Shown piece after piece: positions 9,046 through 17,149 of a stretch of DNA of 64,000 nucleotides. A program made the translations under genes and the position numbers. Position 1 is the stretch's first letter. Every line of letters begins with the position of its first letter. The notes below the pieces were generated by a model. That model worked only from the letters and a program-made list of their open reading frames with translations, searched no databases and was not told the DNA's origin. This stretch comes from Paludisphaera soli. Lineage in GTDB: Bacteria > Planctomycetota > Planctomycetia > Isosphaerales > Isosphaeraceae. Where the stretch lies: positions 186,001-250,000 of the forward strand of contig NZ_JAALJI010000008.1 in NCBI RefSeq assembly GCF_011064595.1. The letters are read 5' to 3'.

Positions 9046-9522
9046 CCCCGGGTTTGGCTTCGTTCGCGCCACCCCGAAGACGAACCCATCGGCCGCAACC
9101 ACACAACGCATAATCACTTAACCCGCGAACACGGCCCTCGAAATTGGCTTCGTTCGGCGCGCTTTCTCGATCACGCCCGCCCGATGCCGTCTCGGGCCAC
9201 TCGATCGATCTTCCTCCACGCAACCTCTGCGCGATTGGCTTCGTTCGCAGACGCGAAAGAGCGAAGCCATCGAACGCAACTCCTTTCCATAAAAGACATA
9301 AAACCCCAGACCCGCCCCTTCGAAATTGGCTTCATTCGGCGCGCTTGCCATGTTTTTCCTTCGACCTTACGAGGCTGAGGCGACGCCGCTTCCAGGTTCT
9401 CAGGTCGGCCGGCCCGGCGTCCCTCGTCGGCTCGCGAAGGATCGTCGAGATTGCGGCGCGCACCATCCCCCAGGCTGACAGTGCCTCCCGTTCGCGAGAT
9501 GGAGAGGCCCGATCCCGGAGGG
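9046..9522. other. Gene-free stretch carrying an array of spaced repeats
   Basis: No credible coding region is present in these 477 bases. Several small open frames on both strands are low-complexity and are explained by the repeats at 9053-9350. The stretch has more A and T than its surroundings. From 9350 to 9522 nothing was recognised. Confidence 0.6.
9053..9350. repeat. Four copies of a ~20-nt element at ~90-nt spacing
   Basis: The core ATTGGCTTCGTTCGGCGCGC occurs in recognisable form at 9053-9070, 9139-9162, 9231-9250 and 9321-9347, with start-to-start spacings near 90 nt. Related copies occur at 56711-56732 and 56803-56823, also about 90 nt apart, in the opposite orientation. Some copies are followed by a complementary segment (GGCTTCG ... 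CGAAGCC at 9237-9272), so hairpins are possible. Short spurious proteins with 'NEPN' or 'RTKPIS' strings in planctomycete annotations appear to arise from such repeats; that link is from memory. Confidence 0.65.
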
Positions 9523-10447
9523 TCAGGGGGAATCAAAGCGAAGCGTCTCGCCCGGCCGGAGGGTCGCGCTGCGCCGAGCGATCTCCCTCGGGGCGGCGAG
9601 GTAGGGGTGTTCGACGACGCGGAGCTGGTATTCGCCGGGCTTGAGGCCGTCGGCCTCGAACTCGATCGGATCCGCTGGAGACGGCGTGCGGGTCCAGGAC
9701 CGGGCCGCGAAGCCGACCGTGACCATCTGGACGGGCCGTCAGCCGGGCGATGAGGTGCACGGGCCAGTCCAGCCGGCGAACGTGGGCCATCTCGTGGGCG
9801 AGGACGGCCCGGCGCGTCGGCTCGGGCCAGGTCGCCGCCTCGGCGGGGAGTATCACGACGGGCCGGAGCACGCCCCAGGTCGCGGGGATCGTGGCGTCCT
9901 CGCCCATCCGCACGTCGACCCGACGGCGGATCGCGAAGGTCGCGCGGAGTTCGGCGACGAGGTCGGCCCAGTCGGCCACCGGCCGGGAACGGCGTCGGCG
10001 GCGAGCGTTGATCGCGAGGCCGGCCAGCACGGGCAGGGCGGTCGCGAGGGCACCGCCGGAATAGGCGAGCGTCCAGGCGTCGGGGAGCCGGGACGCGAGA
10101 GGAGGGGATTCGGGCGAAGCCCGTTCCGCGGGCATCGGCTGGGCTTCGCGGAAGACGACCCGTTCGGGCTCAGGCAGCAGGTCGGGTAGGACGCTCGGGC
10201 GGATAGGCCCGGGGGCCGTCGGGAGGATCGACATGGGTTCCCGCTTTGGCGCGGGGAGGATCGGCAGGGGCCACGCCGGGTCGAGGGCCGAGGCGACGGG
10301 GACCGCGATCAGGCCCAGGAGGGCGCTCGCCCAGACGCGATGGCGGAAGGCCGCCGAGCCGCGACGGGCGATCGCGGCGACGAGGGCCGCGAGGAGCAGG
10401 AGGGCCGTCGAGCGGACGGCCGCGTCGACGATCAGGTCGCGTGCCAT
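9523..10447 (-). pseudogene. Remnant of a BlaR1-type M56 peptidase gene with large internal loss and frameshift
   Basis: From the ATG at 10447 the frame encodes N-terminal membrane segments and an M56 peptidase domain as far as 'VLAHEMAHVRRLDWPVHLIARL', including the HExxH-type zinc motif HEMAH. Intact M56 proteins then continue with an E-R-x-x-D-D zinc-ligand segment and more membrane helices. Here the frame breaks off near 9740 into unrelated Arg/Pro-rich sequence. In another frame, from about 9726 to 9523, lies what looks like the extreme C-terminus of a long regulatory-domain protein ('GLKPGEYQLRVVEHPYLAAPREIARR', read here in two parts). The simplest reading is that a long M56 gene lost most of its middle and shifted frame. 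It follows the blaI-like gene by one base, the normal gene order for a BlaI/BlaR1 pair. Confidence 0.75.
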
Positions 10448-10448
10448 G

Positions 10449-10841
10449 TCATTTCTCCTGGTCCCGGGCCTGGCGGATCAGCGCCTCCAGGCGGTCGAGG
10501 TCGTCTTCGGAAAGCTTCGCAACCGAGGGGTCCAGGATCGCCTCGACGGCCGCGGCGGCCGAGCCGGCGAAGAACGTCCGCATCAGGTCCTTGAGCGCGG
10601 AGGTCTTCGCCGCATCTCGCGAATGGGCGGGGCGGTAGACGTACCGGATCCCTTCCTGACGGTGCCGCAAGAGCCCTTTCGCCTCCAGGGAGCGGACCAT
10701 CGTCCGCACCGACGAGTAGCTCGGCGGGTCCGCCAGCTCGGCCAGCACCTCGGCCACCGACGCCTCGCCCAGGCGGTAGACCGCGTCCATGATCTGGCGC
10801 TCCCGGGCGCCCAGGCCGTCCCTCGGATCGCGCTTCGGCAT
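10449..10841 (-). CDS. BlaI/MecI/CopY-family transcriptional repressor
   Basis: The start at 10841 (MPKRDPRDGLGARERQIMDAV) is preferred because GGGAGG lies about ten bases upstream and the frame further upstream is the operator region. The 130-residue protein has the family's winged helix: 'LGARERQIMDAVYRLGEASVAEVLAEL' followed by the recognition part 'SYSSVRTMVRSLEAKGLLRHR' and the wing 'RYVYRPAHSR'. The C-terminal half is the helical dimerisation part. Such repressors bind palindromic operators and are usually inactivated by a membrane M56 sensor peptidase encoded next door. The next gene here is an M56 remnant, so the repressor may have lost its partner. It probably represses its own promoter through two palindromes at 10864-10897. 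Confidence 0.9.
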   Translation of the reverse strand: MPKRDPRDGLGARERQIMDAVYRLGEASVAEVLAELADPPSYSSVRTMVRSLEAKGLLRHRQEGIRYVYRPAHSRDAAKTSALKDLMRTFFAGSAAAAVEAILDPSVAKLSEDDLDRLEALIRQARDQEK

Positions 10842-10863
10842 GGCCCACTTCCCTCCCGAATCC

Positions 10864-10897
10864 TGGCAACCAATTGCCATGTGGCACTGTATTGCCA
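10864..10897 (-). promoter_or_regulatory. Twin 16-bp palindromic operator of the BlaI-like repressor
   Basis: TGGCAACCAATTGCCA (10864-10879) and TGGCACTGTATTGCCA (10882-10897) are two palindromes with half-sites TGGCA(A/C) and TTGCCA and a 4-bp centre. Their period is 18 bp, so they sit on nearly the same DNA face two turns apart. The second overlaps the predicted -10 element and the first lies at and just after the predicted start site, an arrangement suited to repression. Confidence 0.7.
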
Positions 10898-10914
10898 TGA
10901 CGGGGCGGCGTCAA
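10886..10914 (-). promoter_or_regulatory. Predicted sigma-70 promoter of the blaI-like gene
   Basis: On the minus strand TTGACG (10909-10914) is followed after 17 bases by TACAGT (10886-10891). The start site would fall near 10879, about 38 nt before the ATG. The overlap with the twin palindromes supports both assignments. Confidence 0.65.
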
Positions 10915-10942
10915 GCGGGTTCGCGATCGGGCCGCTGAAGGT

Positions 10943-11002
10943 CTTCCCCCCTGGCGGGGGAAGACAGACCGTGAAGCGGTCAGATAAGGGGGAGGACGAG
11001 CG
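10943..11002 (+). repeat. REP-like palindromic repeat, copy 2
   Basis: This copy has the leading palindrome CTTCCCCCCTGGCGGGGGAAG, a variant middle (AGACAGACCGTGAAGCGGTC) and the end GGGGGAGGACGAGCGC. It faces copy 3 across about 60 bases, so the two form a long imperfect inverted repeat between the blaI-like gene and the zinc-ribbon gene. Confidence 0.75.
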
Positions 11003-11062
11003 CGGGGCCGTCGGGATTCGAAAGCCCGCGCGATCGGGCCGCCGCGAAAATCGAGGGCTCTC

Positions 11063-11119
11063 GCGCTCGTCTTCCCCATCATCCGGCCTTCGGCCACCTT
11101 CCCCCGCGAGGGGGGAAGG
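11063..11119 (-). repeat. REP-like palindromic repeat, copy 3 (inverted)
   Basis: Read on the minus strand this copy is CCTTCCCCCCTCGCGGGGGAAGG followed by a GGCC-hairpin module and GGATGATGGGGAAGACGAGCGC (given here in modules, each short). It lies directly after the stop codon of the zinc-ribbon gene (11125) and could act as its 3' transcript hairpin. Confidence 0.75.
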
Positions 11120-11124
11120 ATAGA

Positions 11125-11796
11125 TCAGTCGTGACGGCCGTTGGCGAGGGAGCGGAGGGGCGGGGCGACGCCGTTGCCGTTGGCGTGGGGGGGGCTCGGA
11201 GGCGGCGGGTTGGTGGGGGCGTAGGTGGAGCGGGCGAGGCGGCGGCTGACGTCGACGGAGAGGCAGAGGAGCGCGGCGGCGGTGACGAGGAGGACGACGG
11301 CGGCGACGGGGCGGAGGAGTTCGTCCGAGAAGAAGCGGGCGTCGTCGAAGGTGAGGGCGGCGATCGCGATCCGCGCGAAGATGATCGTGGCGCCGAGCAG
11401 CAACAGGACGGCCCAGGCCTGGAACAGGCGGATCCGCCAGACCGAGGGGCGGAAGGCCCAGGCCGGGACGCGGTCGACGAGCCTGGCGGGGGTCGCGGCC
11501 CGCGGCGCGGCGGGCTCGATCGGGTCGTCGTCGGCCCAGGGTTCGTCCCAGGCGGTCGCGGCGTCGGCGAAGTCGTTCAGGGGGTCGAGTTCGTACGAGG
11601 ACTCGCTGGGGTCGAGCCGGGGGCGGGCGAGGTCGTGGCGGAGGTCGGCCCGGCCGGAGGGCTCGGCGGCCTGGGCGGCGAGGGCGCCGACGTCGAACCG
11701 GGACCGGCATTTCGGGCAGCGCGCCTGGTGGGGGGCGAGCGTCGCGTGGTCGGGGAGGCGTCCCGAGAATCCGCAGTTCGGGCACTCGATGATCAT
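11125..11796 (-). CDS. Zinc-ribbon membrane protein of unknown function
   Basis: The ATG at 11796 starts a 223-residue protein opening with a double CxxC zinc ribbon: C5-P-N-C8 and C28-P-K-C31 ('MIIECPNCGFSGRLP', 'ARCPKCRSRFDV'). This resembles the MJ0042-type finger found at the N-terminus of many planctomycete and proteobacterial proteins. After an acidic linker there are two hydrophobic stretches (about 124-146 and 160-182) predicted to cross the membrane, and then a Pro/Asn-rich tail. No catalytic motif is visible. It lies on the same strand as the FAD oxidoreductase but about 130 bases downstream of it, so co-transcription is uncertain. Confidence 0.75.
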   Translation of the reverse strand: MIIECPNCGFSGRLPDHATLAPHQARCPKCRSRFDVGALAAQAAEPSGRADLRHDLARPRLDPSESSYELDPLNDFADAATAWDEPWADDDPIEPAAPRAATPARLVDRVPAWAFRPSVWRIRLFQAWAVLLLLGATIIFARIAIAALTFDDARFFSDELLRPVAAVVLLVTAAALLCLSVDVSRRLARSTYAPTNPPPPSPPHANGNGVAPPLRSLANGRHD

Positions 11797-11927
11797 GGTC
11801 GGCTCGCGTCCCGTGCGGGGAATCTTCGTGCGGAACCGACATGGTAAGCGGGCGTTCGCGGGGTGCAAAGGAAAACTTATGCGCCTTGCCGGAAACTCCA
11901 CGAGTCCTCGCGCCATGATGCGACCAA

Positions 11928-13544
11928 TCAGCGCGGCGGGGCGAACGCGGCGACCAGGGAACGCGCGGTGCGCAGGCCGTCGACGGCGGCGCTGACGATG
12001 CCGCCGGCGTATCCGGCACCCTCGCCGCAGGGGTAGAGGCCGGCGACGGCGGGGCTCTGGCGCGAGTCCGGGTCGCGGGGGATTCGCACCGGCGAGCTGC
12101 CGCGGGATTCGGGGCCGGTGAGGGTGGCGTCGCGGAGGAACCGGCGGTCGAGGCGGCGGTCCATGATCGGCAGGCCCTTCAGGAGCGCCCGCGCCACCTT
12201 CTCGGGCAGGAGCGGGCCCAGGTCCATCGCGCGGGTGGCGCTCCGGGTGTAGCTGGAGGGGAGGGTCCCCTTGCTGGCGCGGCCGTTCAGGAAGTCGCGC
12301 GCCCACTGGATCGGCGCGGCGTAGCTGCGGCCGCCGGCGACGTAGGCGGCGCGCTCGTAGCGCTGCTGGAAGTGGACGCCGGCCAGGGGGTGGGAGCTGG
12401 TCTCGGCGGGGTCGATGGTGACGACCAGGCCGCTGTTGGCGAACGGGGAGTCGTGGCGGCTCTCGCTCATTCCGTTGGAGGAGAAGTAGCCGGGCTCGCT
12501 GACGCTGGGCATGACGTAGCCGCCGGCGCACATGCAGAACGTGAACAGGTCGCAGCCCCCGGCGCGGACGGAGAGGCCGTAGTCGGCGGCGCCGAGGGCG
12601 GGGTGGCCCTCTCTGGGTCCGTGCTGGGCCTTGTTGATCTGCTCCTGGGGCTGCTCGATCCGGACGCCGAACTGGAAGGGCTTGGCGAGCAGGGGGACGC
12701 CCCGGCGGAGGAGCATGTCGTAGGTGTCGCGGGCGCTGTGGCCGACGGCCAGCACGGCGGCGTCGGCGGCGATGTAGCCGGAGCTGGTCCCCAGGCCCCG
12801 GAGGCGGCCGTCGGCGAAGTCGAGGTCCTCGACGCGGCAGGAGAAGCGGACCTCGCCGCCGAGGTCTTCGAGCTTCTTGCGGAGCGTGCGGACGATGAGC
12901 GGGAGGCGGTTGGAGCCCAGGTGGGGGCGGTGCTCGTAGAGGATGGAGGGCTTGCCGTGGCAGTCGGCCAGGATCTCCAGGACGCGGTGGACGTCCGGGC
13001 CGCCGCTGCGCGAGGTGAGCTTGCCGTCGCTGAAGGTGCCGGCCCCCCCCTCGCCGAAGAGGTAGTTGCTCTCCGGGTCGATCGCGCCGCCGGAGTCGAA
13101 CCGGCGGACGTCGGCCACGCGGTCCTTGACGGCGCGGCCGCGCTCCAGGACGAGGGGCCGGTAGCCGTTCAGGGCGAGCAGGTAGCCGGCGATCAGGCCG
13201 GCGGGGCCGGCGCCGATCACGACGGGGCGGTGATCCAGGGGACGGGCGTCGGGCCCCGACCCGGGCCAGTCGAAGGATTCAGCGAGGTAGGGCTGGACGG
13301 CCAGGCCGGCGCGGGCCGAGGCGGCGAGGGCCCGCTCGGCGGCGTCGGCGGGGAGTTCCAGCTCCATCGCGTAGCTGAAGTGGAGGTCGTCGGCGCGGCG
13401 GGCGTCGAGCGACTTGCGGAGGATCCGCCAGCGCAGGACGGAGTCGGGCCCCAGGCCGAGGCGGCCGGCGGCCCGCGTCGGGAGCGTCTCCTCCGGGTCG
13501 TCGAGTTCGAGGCGGAGGTTGTTGATCTTGACCGACGTGTTCAT
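11928..13544 (-). CDS. FAD-dependent oxidoreductase, COG2509-like
   Basis: The 538-residue protein has a dinucleotide-binding GAGPAG (111-116) followed by 'YRPLVLERGRAVKDRVADV'. It then has the family-typical block 'ESNYLFGEGGAGTFSDGKL' and the C-terminal FAD-contact segment 'GLYPCGEGAGYAGGIVSAAVDG'. The N-terminal ~100 residues match the small alpha/beta domain that precedes the FAD domain in this uncharacterised dehydrogenase family. The ATG overlaps the stop of the upstream phosphatase gene by ATGA, so the two are translationally coupled. Its substrate is unknown. Coupling to a signalling phosphatase is unusual but may be operon convenience. Confidence 0.88.
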   Translation of the reverse strand: MNTSVKINNLRLELDDPEETLPTRAAGRLGLGPDSVLRWRILRKSLDARRADDLHFSYAMELELPADAAERALAASARAGLAVQPYLAESFDWPGSGPDARPLDHRPVVIGAGPAGLIAGYLLALNGYRPLVLERGRAVKDRVADVRRFDSGGAIDPESNYLFGEGGAGTFSDGKLTSRSGGPDVHRVLEILADCHGKPSILYEHRPHLGSNRLPLIVRTLRKKLEDLGGEVRFSCRVEDLDFADGRLRGLGTSSGYIAADAAVLAVGHSARDTYDMLLRRGVPLLAKPFQFGVRIEQPQEQINKAQHGPREGHPALGAADYGLSVRAGGCDLFTFCMCAGGYVMPSVSEPGYFSSNGMSESRHDSPFANSGLVVTIDPAETSSHPLAGVHFQQRYERAAYVAGGRSYAAPIQWARDFLNGRASKGTLPSSYTRSATRAMDLGPLLPEKVARALLKGLPIMDRRLDRRFLRDATLTGPESRGSSPVRIPRDPDSRQSPAVAGLYPCGEGAGYAGGIVSAAVDGLRTARSLVAAFAPPR

Positions 13545-15316
13545 GAGAGGGCGGGGCTTTCCGGGAACGTCGCGGTGGCGCTCGAATCGGGACGGGGCTC
13601 GGGGGTCCACGCGGCCGAGGGGCCGAAGCAGACCAGGGTGATGTCGTCGGCCTGCTCGTGGCCCAGGGAGTACTCGCGGATGTCCTGGAGGATCGCCTTG
13701 CCGACCGCCTGCGCGCCCCCCGAAGCCTCGGCCACGCGGCGCAGCAGGCGGCGGTCGTCGCGGCAGTCGTAGAGCTCCTCCGCGAGGTTGCGGGAGTCGG
13801 TCACGCCGTCGGAGTAGACCACGACCACGTCGCCGGGGGCGAGCTGCACCTCGGCCTGGCGGTAGGAGGTGCCGGGGATGATGCCCAGGGGGAAGCCGGT
13901 GATCGTCTCGCCGACCTCCTCGACCGTGCCGTCGGCCCGGCGGACGATGATCGGCAGGTGGCCGGCCGAGGCCATCGCGAGCACCCCGCGGCGGGCGTCG
14001 AGCACGCTGAGGCTCAGGGTGATGAACTTCTCCTCGATGCCGGCCGCGAAGAGCAGCGAGTTGAGCTCGGCGGCGGCCGCCCCGGGGGCGTTCTCGGTGA
14101 GGATGCAGTAGCGGGTGTCGCCCGAGAACTTGGCCATCATCAGGGCCGCGGCGACCCCCTTGCCCGAGACGTCCCCCAGCGCCACGGCCAGGCGGTCCTG
14201 CGAGAGGGGGACGAAGTCGTAGTAGTCGCCGCCGACCTCGTAGGCCGGCTCGTAGTGGGCGAAGAACTCGTAGTCGGCGATCCTCGGCGTCTCCTGGGGG
14301 AGGAACCGCTTCTGCACCTGCTCCGCCAGCTTCAGGTCGCGGTCCACGCGCTCGCGTTCCAGGAGCGACTCGTGGAGCTGGGCGTTCTGGATGGCGATGG
14401 CCGCCTGGCCGGCCACGGCCGCCAGCACGTCCAGGTCCTCTTGGTGGAACTGCTTGCGGTCGCTGGTGTCGAGCTGGATGATCCCCACCGCCTCGCCGTC
14501 GGGCGTGAGCATCGGCACGCACATCACCGACCGGATCTTCAGGTCGGCGATCGAGGCGCTGGTGGGGAGGTTCTTGTCGGTGCTGGCGTCCTGGCTGAGG
14601 ACGGCCTTCTTCTGGCCCAGGACGTGGCTGACCAGCGACCGGCTCATCTGCATCGGGGCCTCGTCGGCCGGGACGCTGGGGTGGAAGTTGGTCCGGCCCC
14701 GGCCCTGGCGGATCTTGGTCGCCTTGCGGACGAGCCGCTTGGTCTCGGGGTCGACCAGGACGAGGAAGAGCCGCTCGGCCTGGGGGAAGAGCTGGGCCAG
14801 CGAGTCCAGGACGCGGGGGGCGACCTGGTCCATCTTCAGCTCGGTGGAGAGGTCGCGGGTGATCTCCAGGATCGCCTTGAGCTTCACCTCGGGCTTCACC
14901 ATGCTGGCGACCGAGCTGGAGCGGGAGGCGTCGAACGTGTGCAGGGGGGGGATGTCGCACGCCTCGCCGTCGGCCACGATCACGACCTCGCCGTCGTCGC
15001 GTTCGGGCTCGACGGGGGCGATCGGGTGGAAGACGAACTCCACGTCGCAGATGTTGATCCGGTCGCCGGGCAGGAGCTGGCGGTCGGCCCCGGGGAGGAG
15101 CTTGACGTTGTTGACCTTCGTCATGTTCCGCGACTTGAGGTCGCGGACGAAGAAGGCCTCTTCCTTGCGGTAGATCTCGGCGTGGCGGCGGCTGACGCCG
15201 TTGGGGTCCAGCACGATGTGGCACTGCTCGGGCGAGCGGCCGATCACCGTCCGCTCCTGGATCAGCTCGATGATCTGCCCGGCGGAATCGCCGTTGGCGC
15301 GTTTCAGGAAAGCCAT
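13541..15316 (-). CDS. FHA-GAF-PP2C (RsbU/SpoIIE-type) protein phosphatase
   Basis: Domain order in the 591 residues is clear. An FHA domain (about 5-97) has GRS (26-28), SRRHAEI (42-48) and the paired asparagines that bind phosphothreonine. A GAF domain (about 145-320) is followed by a short helical linker containing 'LAEQVQKRFLPQ'. The PP2C/SpoIIE phosphatase domain (about 345-580) has 'GGDYYDF', 'ALGDVSGKGVAAALMMA' and 'YSDGVTDSRN', which carry the metal-binding aspartates. Such proteins dephosphorylate Ser/Thr on anti-sigma antagonists or reverse kinase signals. The gene lies 66 bases downstream of a Ser/Thr kinase gene on the same strand, suggesting an opposing kinase/phosphatase pair in which FHA reads the kinase's phosphothreonine products. 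Confidence 0.93.
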   Translation of the reverse strand: MAFLKRANGDSAGQIIELIQERTVIGRSPEQCHIVLDPNGVSRRHAEIYRKEEAFFVRDLKSRNMTKVNNVKLLPGADRQLLPGDRINICDVEFVFHPIAPVEPERDDGEVVIVADGEACDIPPLHTFDASRSSSVASMVKPEVKLKAILEITRDLSTELKMDQVAPRVLDSLAQLFPQAERLFLVLVDPETKRLVRKATKIRQGRGRTNFHPSVPADEAPMQMSRSLVSHVLGQKKAVLSQDASTDKNLPTSASIADLKIRSVMCVPMLTPDGEAVGIIQLDTSDRKQFHQEDLDVLAAVAGQAAIAIQNAQLHESLLERERVDRDLKLAEQVQKRFLPQETPRIADYEFFAHYEPAYEVGGDYYDFVPLSQDRLAVALGDVSGKGVAAALMMAKFSGDTRYCILTENAPGAAAAELNSLLFAAGIEEKFITLSLSVLDARRGVLAMASAGHLPIIVRRADGTVEEVGETITGFPLGIIPGTSYRQAEVQLAPGDVVVVYSDGVTDSRNLAEELYDCRDDRRLLRRVAEASGGAQAVGKAILQDIREYSLGHEQADDITLVCFGPSAAWTPEPRPDSSATATFPESPALS

Positions 15317-15382
15317 CCCCGTCCTCCGAGACCAGAGCCCACTTCGACCCGCCTCCTAGAGTATCACGCCGGCCGCCCGGCG

Positions 15383-17149
15383 TCACCGGACGGCGAGGTC
15401 GACCGTCAGCACGCGGTTGCGCAGGAGCAACAGCCGGCCCCGGAGCGTCGCCAGGGCGGGACGCTGGGCGGCGGCCCCGGTGGCGCCCGGCTGCTCCGTG
15501 GCGTGGAGCGCGTCGACGACCAGCTCCACGCAGAAGTCGACCAGGCCGGGGTCCGAGAGCGGCCGGTCGCGGGACTCCACGATCCGGCCCAGCCGGCCGA
15601 TCACGCCGTCGACGTCGCGCCGGAGCACCCCCTCGGCCGCCTCCAGGACGTCGGCGAGCTGCTCGTCGCGGGTCTGCCGCGACCGCCAGGTCCGGACCTC
15701 CCGGGCCAGGGCCCGGACGCGGTCGGCGTCGCGCTCGCGGTAGAGGACCCGGCCCAGCTGCAGGTAGGCCGGCGACGCCCACTCGTAGGACTCGGGGAAG
15801 TAGCCGGGGACGGCGAGCCAGGCGGCGGCCAGGCCCGCCGGCGGGGCGACGAGCTGCGCGTGGCGGTACTGCTGCTCCGCGTTCTCCATCCGGGGGGCCG
15901 CCTCCCAGCGCGGGCCGAGCCCCAGGGCGGGGGCCGTCGCCGCCAGCCGGCCCCGCTCCGCGGCCCGCTCGTCGGCGCGCTGCCGCCAGCCCAGCAGCGC
16001 CCCGGCCGTCACCCCGAGCACGGCCATCGCGATCAGGGTCCGGGGCCGGGGCCATCCCGAGCCCTCCGCCGACAGGGCCGCCGCCAGCCGCGCCGGCGTC
16101 CAGCCGCCGCCGGCCGGGTCCGAACCTCGGGTCGTCGCGGATCGGGCCGCCGAGCCCACGCCGGAGGTCGCCGGGGCCGCCTCGACGACGAGCGACGGCG
16201 AGGGGGGCAGGGCGGTGAACTCCACGGCCGTCGCGCCGGCGATGGTCGTCATCAGGCCGCGGATCCGGGACAGGTCCGCCAGCATCTCGGCCGCCGACTG
16301 GTAGCGGTCCTCGGGCTTCTTGGCGATCAGCTTGAGCACCAGCCGGTCCAGCTCGGGCGGGACGTCGGGCCGGCGGGCGCGTAGGCTCGGGGGCTGCTCG
16401 CGGACGTGCTTCAGCGCCAGCGCCAGCGCCGAGTCGGCCCGGAACGGGGGCTCGCCGACGATCATGTGGTAGAACGTCACCCCCAGCGAGTACAGGTCGC
16501 TGCGGTGGTCCATCGCGTGCCCCTGCGCCTGCTCCGGGCTCATGTACAGGGGCGTCCCCATCGTCGTCCCCTGCTGGGTGACGTGGTGGCCCTCGGACTC
16601 CAGGTCGCGGCAGAGGCCGAAGTCGGCCACCTTGATCCGCCCCTTGCGGGTCAGCAGGAGGTTCTCGGGCTTGACGTCGCGGTGGATCAGCCCGACCTCG
16701 CCCGCCGCCCCGATCGCCGCGCCCGCCTGGCGCATGATCGACAGCGCCAGCGGCAGGTCGAGCGACCCCTTGCGGATCAGGTACTCGCGGAGGTTCGCCC
16801 CCTCCACATACTCCATCGCGATGTAGTGGATCCCCTCGGCCTCGCCCAGCGCGTACACCTGCACGATGTTGGGGTGGTTGAGCTTCGCGACGGCCGTCGC
16901 CTCGATCGCGAACCGGCTCAAGTAGGCGGGACGCGACACCCACTCCGGCAGCAAGACCTTGAGCGCCACCGGCCGCTTGAGGCTGATCTGGTCGGCCAGG
17001 TAGACCTCGCCCATCCCCCCCCGGCCGATCAGCCTCTGGACCCGGAAATCGCCCAGCACCAGCCCCGTCAGGTCGCGGGCCGCGGCCTTCGAGGACTCGG
17101 GCCAGGCCCCGGTCCGCTCGTTGCTGGCGTGCTGGGGGTCGGGTTTCAT
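15383..17149 (-). CDS. Hanks-type Ser/Thr protein kinase with transmembrane segment
   Basis: Counting from the ATG at 17149 the protein has 588 residues. The kinase domain (about 33-300) has GRGGMG (42-47), VALK lysine 64, HRDVKPEN (156-163), DFG (176-178) and SPEQ. A Pro/Ala linker is followed by one hydrophobic segment ('TLIAMAVLGVTAGALLGW', about 370-388) and a ~190-residue C-terminal region with TPR-like helices. Start choice is uncertain: in-frame ATG at 17161 and GTG at 17248 are alternatives, and none has an ideally spaced Shine-Dalgarno site (GAGGGA lies 12 bases before the chosen ATG). Together with the FHA-GAF-PP2C gene it forms a likely signalling unit, with the C-terminal domain as possible sensor. 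Confidence 0.9.
   Translation of the reverse strand: MKPDPQHASNERTGAWPESSKAAARDLTGLVLGDFRVQRLIGRGGMGEVYLADQISLKRPVALKVLLPEWVSRPAYLSRFAIEATAVAKLNHPNIVQVYALGEAEGIHYIAMEYVEGANLREYLIRKGSLDLPLALSIMRQAGAAIGAAGEVGLIHRDVKPENLLLTRKGRIKVADFGLCRDLESEGHHVTQQGTTMGTPLYMSPEQAQGHAMDHRSDLYSLGVTFYHMIVGEPPFRADSALALALKHVREQPPSLRARRPDVPPELDRLVLKLIAKKPEDRYQSAAEMLADLSRIRGLMTTIAGATAVEFTALPPSPSLVVEAAPATSGVGSAARSATTRGSDPAGGGWTPARLAAALSAEGSGWPRPRTLIAMAVLGVTAGALLGWRQRADERAAERGRLAATAPALGLGPRWEAAPRMENAEQQYRHAQLVAPPAGLAAAWLAVPGYFPESYEWASPAYLQLGRVLYRERDADRVRALAREVRTWRSRQTRDEQLADVLEAAEGVLRRDVDGVIGRLGRIVESRDRPLSDPGLVDFCVELVVDALHATEQPGATGAAAQRPALATLRGRLLLLRNRVLTVDLAVR

Noticed and set aside
4672-9117. A 1481-codon open frame on the minus strand opposite the cyclophilin and HrpB genes
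   Set aside because: Composition is Gly/Asp/Val/Arg-rich without motifs. HrpB and the cyclophilin on the plus strand are unmistakable.
9053-9350. Possible CRISPR array
   Set aside because: Only four imperfect ~20-nt repeats at ~90-nt spacing, with no cas genes and no leader. The same repeats occur elsewhere in pairs.
10882-10897. Sigma-54 promoter (TGGCAC ... TTGC)
   Set aside because: The spacing between the two elements is four rather than five bases, and the sequence is better explained as one of two matching palindromes over a sigma-70 promoter.
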